DNA of 64,000 bases from Triticum aestivum (taxonomy: Eukaryota; Streptophyta; Magnoliopsida; Poales; Poaceae). This document shows, piece after piece, positions 10,801 to 22,717 of the stretch; position 1 is the stretch's first letter; each line of letters begins with the position of its first letter. The stretch covers positions 66,142,875 through 66,206,874 of the forward strand of contig NC_057812.1 in assembly GCF_018294505.1 (NCBI RefSeq), in the 5' to 3' direction. The position numbers were made by a program, and so were the translations under genes. The notes under the pieces are model-generated. The model made no database searches. It was not told the DNA's origin and saw nothing but the letters and a program-made list of their open reading frames with translations.

Positions 10801-11751
10801 TCTGTAGCATTTCTGATATTATATGTGGATGACGTATTGTTGATCGGAAATGATACTAAATTTCTGAATAGCATAAAAGGATACTTGAATAAGAATTTTT
10901 CAATGAAAGACCTCGGTGAAGCTGCTTATATAATGGGCATCAAGATCTATAGAGATAGATCAGGACGCTTAATTGTACTTTCACAAAGCACATACCTTGA
11001 TAAAGTTTTGAAGAAGTTCAAAATGGATCAAGCAAATAAAGGGTTCTTGCCTATGTTACAAGGTGTGAAGTTGAGTCAGACTCAATCCCCGACCACTGTA
11101 GAAGATAGAGAGAAAATGAAAGTCATTCCCTATGCTACCGCCATAGGTTCTATCATGTATGCAATGATGTGTACCAGACCTGATGTGTGCCTTGCTATTA
11201 GTTTAGCAGGGAGGTACCAAAGTAATCCAGGAGTGGATCACTGGACATTGGTCAATAATATCTTGAAATACCTGAAAAGGACTAAGGATATGTTTCTCGT
11301 TTATGGAGGTGACAAAGAGCTCGTCGTAAACGGTTACGTCGATGTAAGCTTTGACACTGATCCGGATGACTCTAAGTCACAAACCAGATACGTATTTTTA
11401 TTGAATGTTGGAGCTGTTAGTTGGTGCAGTTGTAAGCAAAGCGTCATGACGGGATATAAGTATGAAGTGCAATACATAGCTTCTTGGGAAGCAACAAATG
11501 AAGGAGTCTGGATGAAGGAGTTCATATCCGATCTAGGTGTCATACCTAGTGCATCGGGTCCAATGAAAATCTTTTGTGACAATACTCGCGCAATTGCCTT
11601 GGCAAAGGAATCCAGATTTCACAAGAGAACCAAGCACATCAAGAGATGCTTCAATTCCATCCACGATCAAATCAAGGAGGGAGACATAGAGATTTGCAAG
11701 ATACATACGGATCTGAATGTTGCAGACCCGTTGACTAAGCCTCTTTCATGA
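7806..11751 (+). pseudogene. Copia gag-protease-integrase-RT-RNase H polyprotein, broken
   Basis: Gag starts at the ATG at 7806 and is cut by a TAG at 8010-8012 next to a small deletion, resuming at 8024. A CCHC zinc knuckle (CFYCKGTGHWKRNC, ~8541-8580) is intact. The protease motif reads FDSSS instead of D-T/S-G, so it is probably dead. Pre-integrase and integrase follow: HTDVCG, DDLSRY, then a stop at 9448-9450 just before the SDHGGEY motif. After a scrambled repeat (9595-9704) the frame resumes through the integrase C-terminus into RT (KARLVAKGF, MDVKIAFLNG at ~10566, YVDDVLL at ~10824). RNase H carries the CDNTRAIALA and H-rich motifs and ends at 11751 (TKPLS, TGA). A frameshift lies near 10560. 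Frames shift at least four times, so no functional product is expected. Confidence 0.92.
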
Positions 11752-11825
11752 GCAAAACATGATCAGAACCAAGACTCCATGGGTGTTAGAATCATTACAA
11801 TGTAATCTAGATTATTGACTCTAGT

Positions 11826-11838
11826 GCAAGTGGGAGAC
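11826..11838 (+). other. Polypurine tract of the Angela-like Copia
   Basis: CAAGTGGGAGAC directly precedes the 3' LTR start at 11839. This is the plus-strand priming site position. Confidence 0.75.
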
Positions 11839-13287
11839 TGAAGGAAATATGCCCTAGAGGCAATAATAAAGTTGTTATTTATATTTCCTTATATCATGAT
11901 AAATGTTTATTATTCATGCTAGAATTGTATTAACCGGAAACTTAGTACACGTGTGAATACATGGACAAACAGAGTGTCACTAGTATGCCTCTACTTGACT
12001 AGCTCGTTAATCAAAGATGGTTAAGTTTCCTAACCATAGACATGAGTTGTCATTTGATAAACGGGATCACATCATTAGAGAATGATGTGATTGACTTGAC
12101 CCATCCGTTAGCTTAGCATTATGATCGTTCAGTTTATTGCTATTGCTTTCTCCATAACTTATACATGTTCCTATGACTATGAGATTATGCAACTCCTGAA
12201 TACCGGAGGAACACTTAGTGTGCTATCAAACGTCACCGCGTAACTGGGTGATTATAAAGATGCTCTATAGGTGTCTCCTATGGTGATTGTTGAGTTGGCA
12301 TAGATCGAGATTAGGATTTGTCACTCCGATTGTCGGAGAGGTACCTTTGGGCCCTCTCAGTAATGCACATCACCATAAGCCTTGCAAGCAATGTGACTAA
12401 TGAGTTAGTTACGGGATGTTGCATTACAGAACGAGTAAAGAGACTTGCTAGTAATGAGATTGAAATAGGTATGTTGATACCGACGATCGAATCTCGGGCA
12501 AGTAACATACCGATGACAAAGGGAACAACATATGTTGTTATGCAGTTTGACCGATAAAGATCTTCGTAGAATATGTAGGAACCAATACGAGCATCCAGGT
12601 TCCGCTATTGGTTATTGACCAGAGACGAGTCTCGGTCATGTCTACATAGTTCTTGAACCCGTAGGATCCGCACGCTTAACGTTTGATGATGATCGGTATT
12701 ATGAGTTTATGTGTTTTGATGTACTGAAGGTAGTTCGGAGTCCCGGATATGATCATGGACATGACGAGGAGTCTCGAAATGGTCGAGACATGAAGATTGA
12801 TATATTGGAAGGTTATGTTTGGACACCGGAATGGTTTTCGATGAGTTCGGGCATATACCGGAGTACCGGGGGTTACCGGAACCCCCCGGGGGCTTAATGG
12901 GCCTATATGGGCTTTAGTGGAAGAGAGAGGAGGCGGCCAAGAGGTGGGGGCGCCCCCCCAAGCCCAATCCAAATTGGGAGGGGGCGGCCCCTTTCGTTCT
13001 TCTCTTCTTCCCCGTCCTTCCCCCTCCTATTAGGACTAGGAAAGGGGGGATTCCCACTCCTACTCCTAGTAGGAGTAGGAATCCTCCCTTGGGGCGCACC
13101 ATGAGGGCCGGCCGGCCCCCTCCTCCCCTCCTTTATATACGGGGAGGGGGCACCCCATAGACACACAAGTTGACAATTGTTTTAGCCGTGTGTGGTGCCC
13201 CCCCTCCACAAATACACACCTCGGTCATATCGTTGTAGTGCTTAGGCGAAGCCCTGCGCCGGTAACTTCATCATCACCGTCAACATG
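11839..13287 (+). repeat. 3' LTR of the Angela-like Copia, first part
   Basis: Homologous to 4902-6289 but keeps the ~50 bp missing from the 5' copy (12040-12095). It stops at ACATG (13283-13287), the target site duplicated by the Sabrina-like insertion. Confidence 0.93.
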
Positions 13288-14690
13288 TGATACATCTCCA
13301 TCGTATCTACTTTTCCAAACACATTTTCCCTTGTTTTGGACTCTAACTTGTATGATTTGAATGGAACTAATCCGGACTGACGCTGTTTTCAGCAGAATTA
13401 CCATGATGTTGTTTTATGTGCAAAAAACAAATATTCTCGGAATGACCTGAAACTCCACGGGAGGTCTTATAAAAAATAATAAAAAATCCTCGCCAAATAT
13501 GAAGACCAGGGTGCCCACACCCTTTCCACGAGGGTGGGGGGCGCGCCCCCTACCTCGTGGGCCCCCTGTTGACCCTCCGACGCCAACTCCAACTCTATAT
13601 ATTTGCTTTCGGAGAGAAAAAAATCAGAGAGAAGAAATCATCGCGTTTTACGATACAGAGCCGCCGCCAAGCCCTAAAACCTCTCGGGAGGGCTGATCTA
13701 GAGTCCGTTTAGGGCTCCGAAGAGGGGGATTCGTCACCGTCGTCATCATCAACCATCCTCCATCACCAATTTCATGATGCTCACCGCCGTGCGTGAGTAA
13801 TTGCATCGTAGGCTTGCTGGACGGTGACGGGTTGGATGAGATTTATCATGTAATCGAGTTAGTTTTGTTAGGGTTTGATCCCTAGTATCCATTATGTTCT
13901 GAGATTGATGTTGCTATGACTTTGCTATGCTTAATGCTTGTCACTAGGGCCCGAGTGCCATGATTTCAGATCTGAACCTATTATGTTTTCTTGAATATAT
14001 GTGAGTTCTTGATCCTATCTTGCAAGTCTATAGTCACCTACTATGTGTTATGATCCGACAACCCCGAAGTGACAATAATCAGGACCACTCCCGGTGATGA
14101 CCATAGTTTGAGGAGTTCATGTATTCACTATGTGCTAATGCTTTGTTCTAGTTCTCTATTAAAAGGAGGCCTTAATATCCCTTAGTTTCCAATAGGACCC
14201 CGCTGCCACGGGAGGGTACGACAAACGATGTCATGCAAGTTCTTTTCCATAAGCACGTATGACTATATACGGAATACATGCCTACATTACATTGATGAAT
14301 TGGAGCTAGTTCTGTGTCACCTTATGTTATGACTGTTACATGATGAACCGCATCCGGCATAATTATCCATCACTGATCCGGTGCCTACGAGTTTTCCATA
14401 TACTGGTTTACGCTTATTTACTTTCCCGCTGCTACTGTTACAATCACTACAAAATACCAAAAATATTACTTTTGCTGTCTTTACTTTTGTTTCCGCTACC
14501 ACCACTATCATATTACTTTGCTACTAAACACTTTGCTGTAGATACTAAGTTTCCAGGTGTGGTTGAATTGACAACTCAACTGCTAATACTTGAGAATATT
14601 CTTTGGCTCCCCTTGTGTCGAATCAATAAATTTGGGTTGAATACTCTACCCTCGAAAGCTGTTGCGATCCCCTATACTTGTGGGTTATCA
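13288..14690 (+). repeat. 5' LTR of the Sabrina-like element
   Basis: 1403 bp, TGATACATCTCC to GGGTTATCA. Same length as the 3' copy. Confidence 0.93.
13596..13602 (+). promoter_or_regulatory. TATA box of the Sabrina-like LTR
   Basis: TATATAT in AACTCTATATATTTGCTTTC, downstream of a GC-rich block and conserved in the 3' LTR (~21154). Confidence 0.65.
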
Positions 14691-14702
14691 AGACTAAATC
14701 TC

Positions 14703-14720
14703 TGGCGCCGTTGTCGGGGA
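14703..14720 (+). other. Primer-binding site, tRNA-Asp type
   Basis: TGGCGCCGTTGTCGGGGA starts 12 nt after the LTR. It differs at one base from the exact site in the WHAM-like element (56259-56276) and is typical of Athila-lineage elements primed by tRNA-Asp. Confidence 0.85.
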
Positions 14721-14769
14721 GCATAGCTCTATTCTTTGAGTCACTTGGGATTTATATCTGCTGGACACT

Positions 14770-17592
14770 ATGAAGAACTTGAGAGATCCAAAAACCAAGA
14801 TCTATCCCTGAACTACGAGGGGAGGTAAGGAATTGCCATCTAGCTCTGCACTTGATTCACCTTCTATTATGAGTAAGTTTGTGACACCTACACCTGCTTC
14901 TGCTATTCGTTCTGATATGTCGCATGTTATTGATGATGCCACTTCTGCTATGCATGATACTTATGATGAAACTGCTTCTATGCCTGATACTACTGTGCCC
15001 CTTAGTGAATTTCTTGATGAACAAATTGCTAGGGCTAGAGAAAAAGAAATTATTGAATCTGAATACGATGATGATAGTGATGATGAAAATATGCCTGTTA
15101 TTCCTGAAGGTTATCTTTTTGATATGGAATCTTCTGCTGCTATTTCTGCTTGCAAAGATAGATATGAGCTTAAGAGGTTATTAATTAAATGGAACAAAGA
15201 ATCACTTAGAGATAGAATGAGACATGACCCTGCTTTTGCTACTTCACCTATATGTGTTCCTGATAAAGATTATGAATTCTCTGTTGATCCTGATATAATT
15301 ACTTTGGTTGAATCTGATCTGTTTTATGGCTATGAATCTGAAACTGTTGTGGCACATCTTACTAAGTTAAATGATATAGCTGCCCTGTTCACTAATAATG
15401 AGAGATCACGTTACCTCTATTTACTCAAAATATTTTCGTTCTCATTAAGGGACGATGCTAAGATATGGTTTAATTCTCTTGATCCTAGTTGTGTGCGTAG
15501 TCCCCAGGATATGATTTATTACTTCTCTGCTAAATACTTCCTTGCTCATAAGAAACAAGCTGCTTTGAGGGAAATATACAATTTTGTGCAAATTAAAGAA
15601 GAGAGTCTCCCACAAGCTTGGGGGAGGCTTCTCAAGTTACTTAATGCTTTGCCTGATCATACTCTTAAGAAACCTGAAATACTTGATATCTTGTATAATG
15701 GACTAACCGATGCTTCCAGAGATTACCTGGATAGTTGTGCTGGTTCTCTTTTCAGGGAAAGAACACCGGATGAAGTTGAAATTCTATTGAATAATATGTT
15801 GACAAATGAAAATAATTGGGCACCTCCTGAGCCAGCTCCTGAGCCATCTCCTGCTCCAATTACTGAGCCTATTCCTAAACCAACTCCGAAGAAGAGAGGT
15901 GTTCTATTTCTCAGTCCCGAAGATATGCAAGAGGCAAAGAAATCTTTGAAAGAAAAAGGTATTAAAGCTGAAGACGTTAAGAATTTACCTCCTATTGAAG
16001 AAATACATGGTCTTAATTCACCGCCTGTTGAAGAAACTTATGATCTTAATTATTTATTTGTTGAAGAACCTCCTGATCCTGATATCCCGGCACAGGTAGT
16101 AAAGGTAAATTCTCTCTATAGATATGATAAAGCTGAAGTCCCTCCTACTAAAAGTGCTAGTCAATGCTTGGATGAGTTTGATAACTTTATGTATAAGCAA
16201 GATGACTTCAATGCTTATTTTGGTAGACAATTAAAACAAAATGCTTATATGATTAGACGTTTGGGTGATTATATGGCTGATATTAAAGGTGAACTTAAAC
16301 TTGTTAGCAAACATGCTTCTATGGTTACCACTCAAGTAGAACAAGTACTTAAAGCTCAAAAGGAAGTGCTTGATGAAATGAATAGTAAGAAAAATGATTA
16401 TGCTGTTAAAGTGGCTACTAGAACTGGTAGAATGACTCAGGAACCTTTGTATCCTGAAGGCCACCCTAAGAGAATCGAGCAAGATTCTCAAAGAAATAAT
16501 ATTGATGTTCCTAGTTCTTCTAAAAAGAAGAAAAAGAAAAATGATACTGTGCAAACTTCTAGTGAACCTATTGCTAAACTACCTGATAGTCCAAATGATA
16601 TATCTATGTCTGATGCTGAAACACAATCTGGTAATGAACATGAACCTAGTAAAAATATTAATGATGATGTTCATGATGATGCTCAACCTAGTAATGATAA
16701 TGATGTAGAAATTGAACCCGCTGTTGATCTTGATAACCCACAATCAAAGAATCAACATTATGATAAAAGAGACTTTGTTGCTAGGAAACATGGTAAAGAA
16801 AGGGAACCTTGGGTTCAGAAACCCATGCCTTTTCCTCCGAAACCATCCAAGAAAAAGGATGATGAGGATTTTGAGCACTTTGCTGGAATGATTAGGCCTA
16901 TCCTTTTGCGTATGAGATTAACTGATGTGCTCAAAACAAATCCTTATGCTAAATATATGAAAGATATCATTACTAATAAAAGAAAGATACCGGAAGCTGA
17001 AATTTCCACCATGCTTGCTAGTTATACTTTTAAGGGTGGAATACCAAAGAAACTTGGAGACCCCGGAGTACCTACTATACCTTGCTCCATTAAAAGAAAT
17101 TATATTAAAACTGCTTTATGTGATATTGGAGCCGGTGTTAGTGTTATGCCTCTCTCTTTATATCGTAGACTTGACTTGAATAAGCTGACACCTACTGAAA
17201 TATCTTTGCAAATGGCTGATAAATCAACTGCTATACCTTTCGGTATCTGTGAGGATGTGCCTGTTGTGGTTACAAACATTACTATTTTAACAGACTTTGT
17301 TATACTTGATATTCCCGAGGATGATAGTATGTCCATTATTCTTGGAAGACCTTTTCTTAATACTGCAGGGGCTATTATTGATTGCAACAAAGGCAATGTC
17401 ACTTTTCATGTTAATGGTAATGAGCATGCGGTACACTTTCCGAGGAAACAACCTCAAGTTTATAGTATCAACTCTATTGGAAAAATTCCATCAATTATAT
17501 TTCGAGGTTTTGAATTTCCTCTTCCTACTGTCAAGAAGAAATATGATATTCTTATTATTGGGGATGTGCATATCCCCGTTGAGGTAACTTAG
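14770..17592 (+). pseudogene. Gag-protease of the Sabrina-like element, start broken
   Basis: The expected ATG is at 14770 (MKNLRDPKTKIYP) but codon 14 is TGA (14809-14811). From there the frame is open for over 900 codons to TAG at 17590-17592. The next in-frame ATG is at 14869. The N-terminal third is acidic and disordered. A retrotransposon gag domain (~15400-15800) has the IWFNSLDP and QAWGRL motifs. A Pro-rich stretch follows, then a Lys/Asp/Asn-rich region. The C-terminal retropepsin has CDIGAGVSVMPLSLY as active site and ILGRPFLNT as the flap-distal motif. There is no CCHC knuckle and no RT after the protease. It is the longest intact frame in the window. Confidence 0.9.
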
Positions 17593-18373
17593 TGTTATTC
17601 GAAATTTCTCCGGTTTCATGATTATCGGAATGAGTTTGTTAACAAGACTTGATCAACCTTGTTAGTGGATTCTTTTTGATGAGCATGAGATGGATGAAAC
17701 CAGAAGCACAAACTTCTGTACCCTCTCTATATTTTCTGTTATTTATATTAAATAAAGTAAAAATAGTATTTTTCTGTCTGTTATCTGATTATTCGTGCAA
17801 TATAAAAATATCCCGAAAATAAAAGTCCTCAGAATGCCATGCCAATTTAATATGATTTTTTCGGGAATATTTGAGGATTTACTGTGCAAAAATTACCGCG
17901 GGAGGAGCTGCCACCTGGCCACGAGGGTGGTAGGCGCGCCCCCCCTATAGGGCGAGCCCCCTACCTCGTGGGCCCATGGTGGCCCTCCTCCACTTATCCC
18001 AGCACCCATCTTCTTCCTCTATCTCACACAAACCCGAAAAATCCACTCAAGCACGAGTTCCAGCCACTTTTGCTGCGATTTTCGATCTCCTTGCCCAAAG
18101 CACCTCTCTCAAAACTGCTTGGGGAGATTGTTCCTTGGTATGTGACTCCTCCATTGGTCCAATTAGTTTTTGTTCTAGTGCTTTATTCTTTGCAAATTTG
18201 TGCTGCATAGGTAACCATGTTCTTGAGCTTGCATGTCAAGTTTATATGGTTCCAAGTAATTCTAATGCTTGATATAGGCTCTAGGCACTTGTAGGAATAG
18301 TTGCTATCAGTTTTATTGAGTTTGGTTTACTTTTATTTTGAAGTTACTAAAAATTTCAGATTATTTCAGAAAA
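17593..18373 (+). other. Spacer between gag-protease and second ORF
   Basis: Non-coding, with a GC-rich patch at 17895-17985 (CACGAGGGTGG, GCGCGCC) like that in the LTRs of this group. No ORF is supported. Confidence 0.55.
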
Positions 18374-18806
18374 ATGTTGAGGAGATTATTGAGGGGCTCA
18401 TCAAGCCAAAGCCCAAAGGAAAAGGCACCTAAGCCTAAGTATAATTTGCCACGCACCGCGGAGGTTCGGGCGTGTGAATGGCCTTCTGAAGATTTCTTGA
18501 GAGCAGCCGGTATCTATGAAGATTTTCATGAATTGGCTCACAATGCAGGCCTCACCGCTTTCCTCCACGACCAATGCGATCAGCACGTACCTTGTTCCGT
18601 TGGCAGCTATTCACGCCTACCGGAACCCTGCACCAGCTGAGGAGCCAGAGCCGGAACCACAATTTGATCCTTCACGATAGTCTAACTATCAGTGGGATCC
18701 GGAGATGATTGCCAGCCAGTGGCAATCGGAGCCTTCTTCTTCTTCATCATAGTACGACCCCAACAACTATTATTATGGATATCCGCCAGGCCAACCGTGG
18801 CCATAG
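18374..18806 (+). pseudogene. Remnant second ORF of the Sabrina-like element
   Basis: From the ATG at 18374 the frame reads MLRRLLRGSSSQ, a Lys/Pro stretch, then RTAEVRACEWPSEDFLRAAG and a His-rich tail. It loses register near 18590 and stops at 18640. A Pro/Glu-rich tail (EEPEPEPQF) and an NNYYYGYPPGQPWP end, closed by TAG at 18804-18806, survive in another frame with extra stops. The middle of the ORF appears to be deleted. This position (after pol or protease, before a long 3' spacer) is where Athila-lineage elements carry an extra ORF of uncertain function. Confidence 0.7.
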
Positions 18807-18827
18807 ACCAACTTAGGCCAAAAGCCT

Positions 18828-18840
18828 AAGCTTGGGGGAG
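18828..18840 (+). other. Internal polypurine-like motif AAGCTTGGGGGAG
   Basis: Exact copy of the 13 nt that form the 3' polypurine tract at 20832-20844. It lies 21 nt after the end of the second ORF. A third copy is inside gag at 15614-15626. It may be an internal plus-strand priming site. Confidence 0.55.
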
Positions 18841-20831
18841 TACGTATTTCTCACCGACATTACATTTATGTTCACACACACTCATTACTAGATGTCGGTG
18901 CTCATACTTTTTCACTGTAATATCCATGCTAGTTTATTTTCTTTTTCCTGCTTTCTTCTTGTGTGTTTCTTAAACCTTAAGAAAAACCAAAAAAAATTAG
19001 TAGTAATTTATTTTTCTGCTATAGTAGTAATAATTAAAAAGAAAACCCAAAAATATTTCCCGTTCTTCTTTTGCTTGTTGGGAGCTTTCCCGTGTAAATA
19101 GTTTTATTTCTTTCCTTTTCTTTGGGGGTCAGTAGGAGAAGACCATAATTAAATTGTTGAAGTGGCTCTTTTATGCATTATTGTTGATTTAACCCAGAGC
19201 CCATATTGCCTTGTCTTCTCCTGTTTATTAAATGCTCGCATATTCCAGCTTAGTCCAATGCACGTGCACTCTTATTATTATTCACACCGTTCGGTCGTGC
19301 AAGTGAAAGGCAATTATGATGATATGTGATGGACTGACCGAGATGAGAAAAGCTGGTATGAACTCGACCTCTTTTGTTTTTGTAAATATGATGAGCCCGT
19401 CGTTCTTGATTCAGCTTATTATGAATAAACATGTTTGCAATGACAATTAGAGATCATAGTTGCTTGTGCCATGCTTGATTAGCTATGAGTTATAATGATT
19501 TACCTGTTATGCCAACATGCTATTGAGATGATTATGATGTGGTATGATGGGGCGGTATCCTCTTTTGAATGATTTAAGTGACTTGACTTGGCACATGTTC
19601 ACGCATGTAGTTGAAACAAAATCAACATAGCCTTCACGATATTTATGTTCATGGTGGATTATATCCTACTCATGCTTGCATCCAATGTTTATTAATTTTA
19701 ATGCATGTACATGGCTGTTGTCGCTCTCTAGTTGGTCGCTTCCCAGTCTTTTGCCAGCCTTCACTTGTACTAAGCGGGAATACTGCTTGTGCATCCAAAC
19801 CCTTAAATCCCAAAGTTATTCCAGATGAGTCCACTATACCTTCCTATATGCGGTATCTACCTGCCGTTCCAAGTAAATTTGTATGTGCCAAACTCTAAAC
19901 CTTCAAATAAACATTCTGTTTTGTATGCTCCAATAGCTCATGTATCAACAAAGGCTGTCCTTATCTTCCGTGTTAGGCGGGTTATTCTCAAGAGGAGTGG
20001 ACTCCGCTCCTCACTCACGAGAAAATGGCTGGTCACCGGGATGCCCAGTCCCATGCTTTATGCAAACTAAATCAAAATTAATTGCAAACAAAACTCCCCC
20101 TGGGACCTGATGTATGTTGGAGGCACTCGTTGTTTCGAGCAAGCCATGGATTGATGCCTGTTGGTGGAGGGGGAGTATAAACTTTACCATTCTGTTTGGG
20201 AACCGCCTATAATGTGTTTAGCATGGAAGATATCACCATCTCTTAGTTGTTACGTTGACAATGAAAGTATACCGCTCAAAATACAATTTATCTCTATTTC
20301 AAAACCGAGCTCTGGCACCTCTACAAATCCTTGCTTCCCTCTACGAAGGGCCTATCCATTTACTTTTATGTTGAGTCATCACCCTCTTATTAAAAAGCAC
20401 TAGCTGGAGAGCACAGCCATCATTTGCATTCAACACTGTTAATTTATATTGGGTGTGACTATGATTGGATCTCTTTTACCATGAATTACAATGTCTAGTC
20501 AGTCCTTGATCTTTAAAGGCGCTCTGCATTTATGTTTTGCGGTCTCAGAAAGGGCTAGCGAGATACCATCTTGTTATATCATATTATGATTGTTCTGAGA
20601 AAGTGTTGTCATCCAAGATTTATTATTATGACTTGCTAGTTGATTATGCTATTGATATGAGTAATTGTGATACCTGAGAATTATTGCAAACGTGGTTAGT
20701 TATGATCTATGCTGGAAACTTGAATGCTGGCTTGACATAGTTACAACAACAAGAGCAAACAGAGTTTGTAAAAGTTTTTCTTTCTTTCTTTCAGTTTGTC
20801 AACTGAATTGCTTGAGGACAAGCAAGGGTTT
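18841..20831 (+). other. 3' non-coding spacer of the Sabrina-like element
   Basis: About 2 kb of AT-rich sequence without a supported ORF. It contains a 25-nt block (20332-20356) identical to one in the WHAM-like spacer (62925-62949), and a TTGAGGACAAGC motif just before the polypurine tract. Confidence 0.7.
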
Positions 20832-20845
20832 AAGCTTGGGGGAGT
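20832..20845 (+). other. Polypurine tract of the Sabrina-like element
   Basis: AAGCTTGGGGGAGT directly abuts the 3' LTR (TGATACG at 20846). Confidence 0.88.
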
Positions 20846-22248
20846 TGATACGTCTCCGTCGTATCTACTTTTCCAAACACTTTTGCCCTTGTTTTGGACT
20901 CTAACTTGTATGATTTGAATGGAACTAATCCGGACTGACATTGTTTTCAGCAGAATTACCATGATGTTGTTTTATGTGCAGAAAACAAATATTCTCGGAA
21001 TGACCTGAAACTCCACAGGAGGTCTTAGAAAAAATAATAAAAAATCCTCGCCAAATATGAAGACTAGGGGGCCCACACCCTTTCCACGAGGGTGGGGGGC
21101 GCGCCCCCTAACTCGTGTGCCCCCTGTTGACCCTCCGACGCCAACTCCAACTCTATATATTTGCTTTCGGAGAGAAAAAAATCAAAGAGAAGAAATCATC
21201 GCGTTTTACGATACAGAGCCGCCGCTAAGCCCTAAAACCTCTCGGGAGGGCTGATCTAGAGTCCGTTCGGGGCTCCGGAGAGGGGGATTCATCGCTGTCA
21301 TCATCATCAACCATCCTCCATCACCAATTTCATGATGCTCACCGCCGTGCGTGAGTAATTGCATCGTAGGCTTGCTAGACGGTGATGGTTTGGATGAGAT
21401 TTATCATGTAATCGAGTTAGTTTTGTTAGGGTTTGATCCCTAGTATCCATTATGTTCTGAGATTGATGTTGCTATGACTTTGCTATGCTTAATGCTTGTC
21501 ACTAGGGCCCGAGTGCCATGATTTCAGATCTGAACCTATTATGTTTTCATGAATATATGTGAGTTCTCGATCCTATCTTGCAAGTCTATAGTCACCTACT
21601 ATGTGTTATGATCCGGCAACCCCGAAGTGACAATAATCGGGACCACTCCCGGTGATGACCATAGTTTGAGGAGTTCATGTATTCACTATGTGCTAATGCT
21701 TTGTTCCGGTTCTCTATTAAAAGGAGGCCTTAATATCCCTTAGTTTCCAATAGGACCCCGCTGCCACGGGAGGGTAGGACAAAAGATGTCATGCAAGTTC
21801 TTTTCCATAAGCACGTATGACTATATACGGAATACATGCCTACATTACATTGATGAATTGGAGCTAGTTCTGTGTCACCTTATGTTCTGACTGTTACATG
21901 ATGAACCGCATCCGGCATAATTATCCATCACTAATCCAGTGCCTATGAGTTTTCCATATACTGGTTTACGCTTATTTACTTTCCCGCTGCTACTGTTACA
22001 ATCACTACGAAATACCAAAAATATTACTTCTGCTGTCTTTACTTTTGTTGCCGCTACCACCACTATCATATTAATTTGCTACTAAACACTTTGCTGCAGA
22101 TACTAAGTTTCCAGGTGTGGTTGAATTGACAACTCAACTGCTAATACTTGAGAATATTCTTTGGCTCCCCTTGTGTCGAATCAATAAATTTGGGTTGAAT
22201 ACTCTACCCTCGAAAGCTGTTGCGATCCCCTATACTTGTGGGTTATCA
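20846..22248 (+). repeat. 3' LTR of the Sabrina-like element
   Basis: 1403 bp, TGATACGTCTCC to GGGTTATCA, followed by the TSD ACATG. Confidence 0.93.
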
Positions 22249-22253
22249 ACATG

Positions 22254-22530
22254 CCGTCGTGCTGACGAAACTCCCCCTCGGCCTCAATTGGATCAAGAGT
22301 ACAAGGGACGTCACTGAGCTGAATGTGTGCAGATCGCGGAGGTGCCGTGCGTTCGGTACTTGATCGATTGGATAGCAAAGACATTCGACTACATCAACCA
22401 TGTTTCTTAACGCTTCTGCTTTGGGTCTACGAGGCTATGTAGACATACTCTCTCCCCTTTCGTTGCTATGCGTCCCTATATAGATCTTGCATGATCGGAG
22501 GAAAATTTTGAAGTACTGCGTTCCCCAACA
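22254..22530 (+). repeat. 3' LTR of the Angela-like Copia, second part
   Basis: Continues exactly where 13287 stops (CCGTCGTGCTGACG, equal to 5' LTR ~6297-6573) and ends CCCCAACA, followed by TSD ATTAG. Confidence 0.93.
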
Positions 22531-22535
22531 ATTAG

Positions 22536-22717
22536 AACAAGGGAATGGAAGAATGACACAAATCGAGGAATTTTATTCAAGCTCTTAGACTCCAAAAGGA
22601 TGCATTTGTAGTACCAATTTCCAGGTCTCTTCCCATCGATGGATATGTCGCTCAGCACCTCCTAGACGCATATAGGGCAAGGTAGTATGGGGAGGGGACA
22701 AATGGCTCCGATAATGG
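22536..22717. other. Host sequence right of the Angela-like insertion
   Basis: 180 bp joined to 4686-4896 before insertion. Minus-strand translation has short open stretches but no recognisable product. Confidence 0.4.

Larger units (their letters stand above)
13288..22248 (+). mobile_element. Sabrina-like (Athila-lineage) Gypsy element, non-autonomous
   Basis: 8961 bp with two 1403-bp LTRs (TGATAC...TTATCA) and the exact 5-bp TSD ACATG (13283-13287, 22249-22253). It has an Asp-tRNA primer site, a gag-protease ORF, a remnant second ORF and a polypurine tract. No RT, RNase H or integrase is found, so it must have relied on enzymes from another element. The two LTRs differ at about 42 positions by eye (~3%), a moderately young insertion. 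Confidence 0.92.
4902..22530 (+). mobile_element. Angela/BARE-like Copia retrotransposon, interrupted by a Sabrina-like element
   Basis: The element starts TGAAGGAAATATGCC, ends CGTTCCCCAACA, and is flanked by the 5-bp TSD ATTAG (4897-4901, 22531-22535). Order is 5' LTR, degenerate tRNA-Met primer site, ~1.2 kb leader, gag-pol, polypurine tract, 3' LTR. The 3' LTR is cut at 13287 by the 9-kb Sabrina-like insertion and resumes at 22254. The pol order (integrase before RT) is that of Copia. The polyprotein is broken, so the element is inactive. Confidence 0.93.
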
